Source: Planctomycetota bacterium | GTDB taxonomy: Bacteria > Planctomycetota > SZUA-567 > H5-PLA8 | Reading direction: 5' to 3' | Length of the DNA: 7,533 bases | Assembly: GCA_025355035.1 (NCBI GenBank) | Contig: JANXLS010001171.1 | Location: forward strand, 1-7,533 | In this document: positions 6,866 to 7,533 of the stretch, one piece after another | Numbering within the stretch: position 1 is the stretch's first letter | How the letters are laid out: every line of letters begins with the position of its first letter | Notes under the pieces: model-generated | What the model was told of the DNA's origin: nothing | The model's input: the letters and a program-made list of their open reading frames with translations, nothing else | Databases searched by the model: none | Program-made: the position numbers and the translations under genes

Positions 6866-6884
6866 TGAAGTCAGTTTGATTTCA
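6866..6884. promoter_or_regulatory. Imperfect palindrome upstream of arsM, possible operator
   Basis: TGAAGTCA, a 3-base spacer and TGATTTCA form 8-bp arms with one mismatch, centred about 100 bases before the arsM start. The size suits a dimeric repressor, and ArsR-family operators are inverted repeats with TCA/TGA cores. The match to any known ArsR site is loose. No regulator gene is visible to pair it with. Confidence 0.2.
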
Positions 6885-6906
6885 GTAGGTTGGAGATGCA
6901 AATTGT

Positions 6907-6913
6907 GAAAGGG
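6907..6913 (+). promoter_or_regulatory. Ribosome binding site of the Uma2 relic
   Basis: GAAAGGG lies seven bases before the ATG at 6921 and is the clearest Shine-Dalgarno-like site in the window. It shows that the 5' end of the Uma2 relic is preserved and supports that ATG as the original start; an in-frame TGA at 6915-6917 rules out a longer protein. Confidence 0.45.
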
Positions 6914-6920
6914 CTGAATT

Positions 6921-7171
6921 ATGACGTGGCAAGATGTTTTGGACGACAAATCGCCGCCAAACACCTTTTTGCGAGCACCTGAAATATGTGTCGAAATCGT
7001 CTCCCCTTCAAATACGAAAGTTGAGACCGAGCGCAAACACGATTTGTATTTCGCGAAAGGCGCGAAAGAAGTTTGGATTTGCGACGGACAGAGATGGGGC
7101 ACATTTTTCGACACATCCGGCGAATTAAAAAAACGAAACTCTTCCCGAAATCCCCAGCGCAACTCGACTGA
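6921..7171 (+). pseudogene. Relic of an Uma2-family (PD-(D/E)XK-like) nuclease gene, internally deleted and frame-broken
   Basis: From the ATG at 6921 the frame reads MTWQDVLDD, a typical start of one Uma2 subgroup. It then passes within a few residues to FLRAPEICVEIVSPSN (16-31), ERKHDLYFAKGAKEVWICD (37-55) and FFDTSGELKK (62-71), the conserved C-terminal half of the family. Full-length members have roughly 100 more residues between these parts, including the first acidic catalytic position, so the middle seems to be lost. After residue 71 the frame meets a run of seven A (7127-7133) and continues without similarity. A -1 shift there gives TKLFPKSPAQLD and a TGA at 7169-7171, which fits the family's usual end (S-x-LFPxFPxxL). 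The original reading frame thus ends one base before the stop of the convergent ATPase gene. It is not expected to be an active nuclease. A small expressed product cannot be excluded. Confidence 0.7.
7127..7133 (+). other. Seven-A run in slippery-heptamer register within the Uma2 relic
   Basis: The heptamer A AAA AAA sits in the correct register (tta aaa aaa) for a -1 ribosomal slip, and the -1 frame is exactly the one that restores a family-like C-terminus. Loss of one A from an original run of eight explains the same data more simply. No obvious stimulatory stem was noted downstream. Confidence 0.35.
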
Positions 7172-7172
7172 G

Positions 7173-7533
7173 TTACGCCTTCACTTCCACGCCCATCGGC
7201 GCCATGATGACCGTCTTGGCAAGATCGATTTTCGTGCCGCGTTCATGCAACGACAGACGCAACGAGTTCAACACGACGATCATCGAACTGGCGGCCATGG
7301 CGGCAGCGCCTACGGATGGGAGGAGTTTGTTGAAGAATGCCATGGGCAGCATGACGGCGGTGAATGTCAGGGCGATCCACAGGTTTTGGCGGATGATGCG
7401 TTCGGCGACGCGGGCGGATTTCAGCACGGCTGGTACGCCTCGGACGTCGCCGGAGACGAGGACGATTTGGGCGGAGTCGACGGCGGCTTCGGCCCCGGCT
7501 CCGAGCGCGATGCCGACATCGGCTGCGGCGAAG
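7173..7533 (-). CDS. P1B-type heavy-metal-translocating ATPase, C-terminal part (runs off the window)
   Basis: The frame is open from the window edge to TAA at 7173-7175 and gives about 119 residues. It begins FAAADVGIALGAGAEAAVDS, the segment that directly follows the GDGxNDAPAL motif of the P-domain, then IVLVSGDV, a cytoplasmic amphipathic stretch (LKSARVAERIIRQN) and the last two transmembrane helices ending AAAMAASSMIVVLNSLRL. This is the end of a CopA/FixI-like P1B ATPase that exports a soft metal across the inner membrane using ATP. The MxxxS and NSLRL features of copper ATPases are kept in the last helix, but the Tyr-Asn pair of the preceding helix is Phe-Thr (ALTFTAVMLP), so the metal is uncertain. 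A 30-residue tail after NSLRL ends in VEVKA. It points away from arsM on the same strand, with the Uma2 relic between them. The true start lies outside the window. Confidence 0.9.
   Translation of the reverse strand, partial: FAAADVGIALGAGAEAAVDSAQIVLVSGDVRGVPAVLKSARVAERIIRQNLWIALTFTAVMLPMAFFNKLLPSVGAAAMAASSMIVVLNSLRLSLHERGTKIDLAKTVIMAPMGVEVKA

Noticed and set aside
6773..6920. Search for the missing N-terminal part of Uma2 in all three plus frames, and for an arsM promoter
   Set aside because: No Uma2-like residues were found upstream of 6921 and no convincing -35/-10 pair was seen for arsM; only the weak palindrome stands out.
6773..7162. A 130-residue N-terminal extension of ArsM
   Set aside because: No similarity to the family, no start with a ribosome binding site, and it overlaps the Uma2 relic on the other strand; the ATG at 6772 fits the family N-terminus.
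7172..7533. Plus-strand frame of the Uma2 relic staying open to the window end
   Set aside because: Past the A-run it is antisense to the P1B ATPase and rich in Gly/Asp/His shadow codons, with no family similarity.

Overview
The window is a bacterial chromosomal segment with moderately high GC content, densely packed and mostly coded on the minus strand. Gene content suggests a member of the Planctomycetes/Verrucomicrobia (PVC) group or a relative. The pointers are a giant TPR membrane glycosyltransferase fusion, a small two-helix membrane protein, an Uma2 relic and an ArsM of the long 'CC' type. This placement is an inference from gene style, not from a marker gene.

Layout from left to right. 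(1) Positions 1-51 (+) hold the last codons of a gene that resembles the C-terminus of AttH/carotenoid-hydratase-like lipocalin proteins. (2) Positions 58-3441 (-) encode an 1127-residue fusion of an N-terminal WecG/TagA/CpsF glycosyltransferase domain, a multi-pass TMTC/GT-C-like membrane domain and C-terminal TPRs. (3) Positions 3605-3958 (+) encode a small, AT-rich two-helix membrane protein, divergent from (2) and overlapping the stop of folD by 4 bp. (4) Positions 3955-4863 (-) encode FolD, in which the three residues that carry catalysis in characterised FolD proteins are all replaced. (5) Its leader (4879-4910) holds two tandem 16-bp units of a 'gcaaaggcgc' dispersed repeat. (6) Positions 4929-5621 (-) encode a DUF2064/TIGR04282 nucleotidyl/glycosyl transferase. 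It overlaps by one base (TGATG) with (7), positions 5621-6772 (-), an ArsM-type arsenite S-adenosylmethionine methyltransferase with a Cys/His-rich tail. (8) Positions 6921-7171 (+) hold the relic of an Uma2-family nuclease gene, with its start and C-terminal half kept, the middle lost and a frame break at a run of seven A. (9) Positions 7173-7533 (-) encode the C-terminal part of a P1B-type heavy-metal ATPase that runs out of the window.

Functionally, arsM plus the TIGR04282 transferase look like two steps of an arsenic methylation/arsenosugar pathway. The radical SAM partner ArsS is not in this window. The P1B ATPase fits a metal-handling neighbourhood. The fusion glycosyltransferase probably acts on envelope or exported glycoconjugates. 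FolD supplies one-carbon units to purine and methionine synthesis and is probably not functionally tied to its neighbours. No RNA gene, CRISPR array, insertion sequence or origin was seen.
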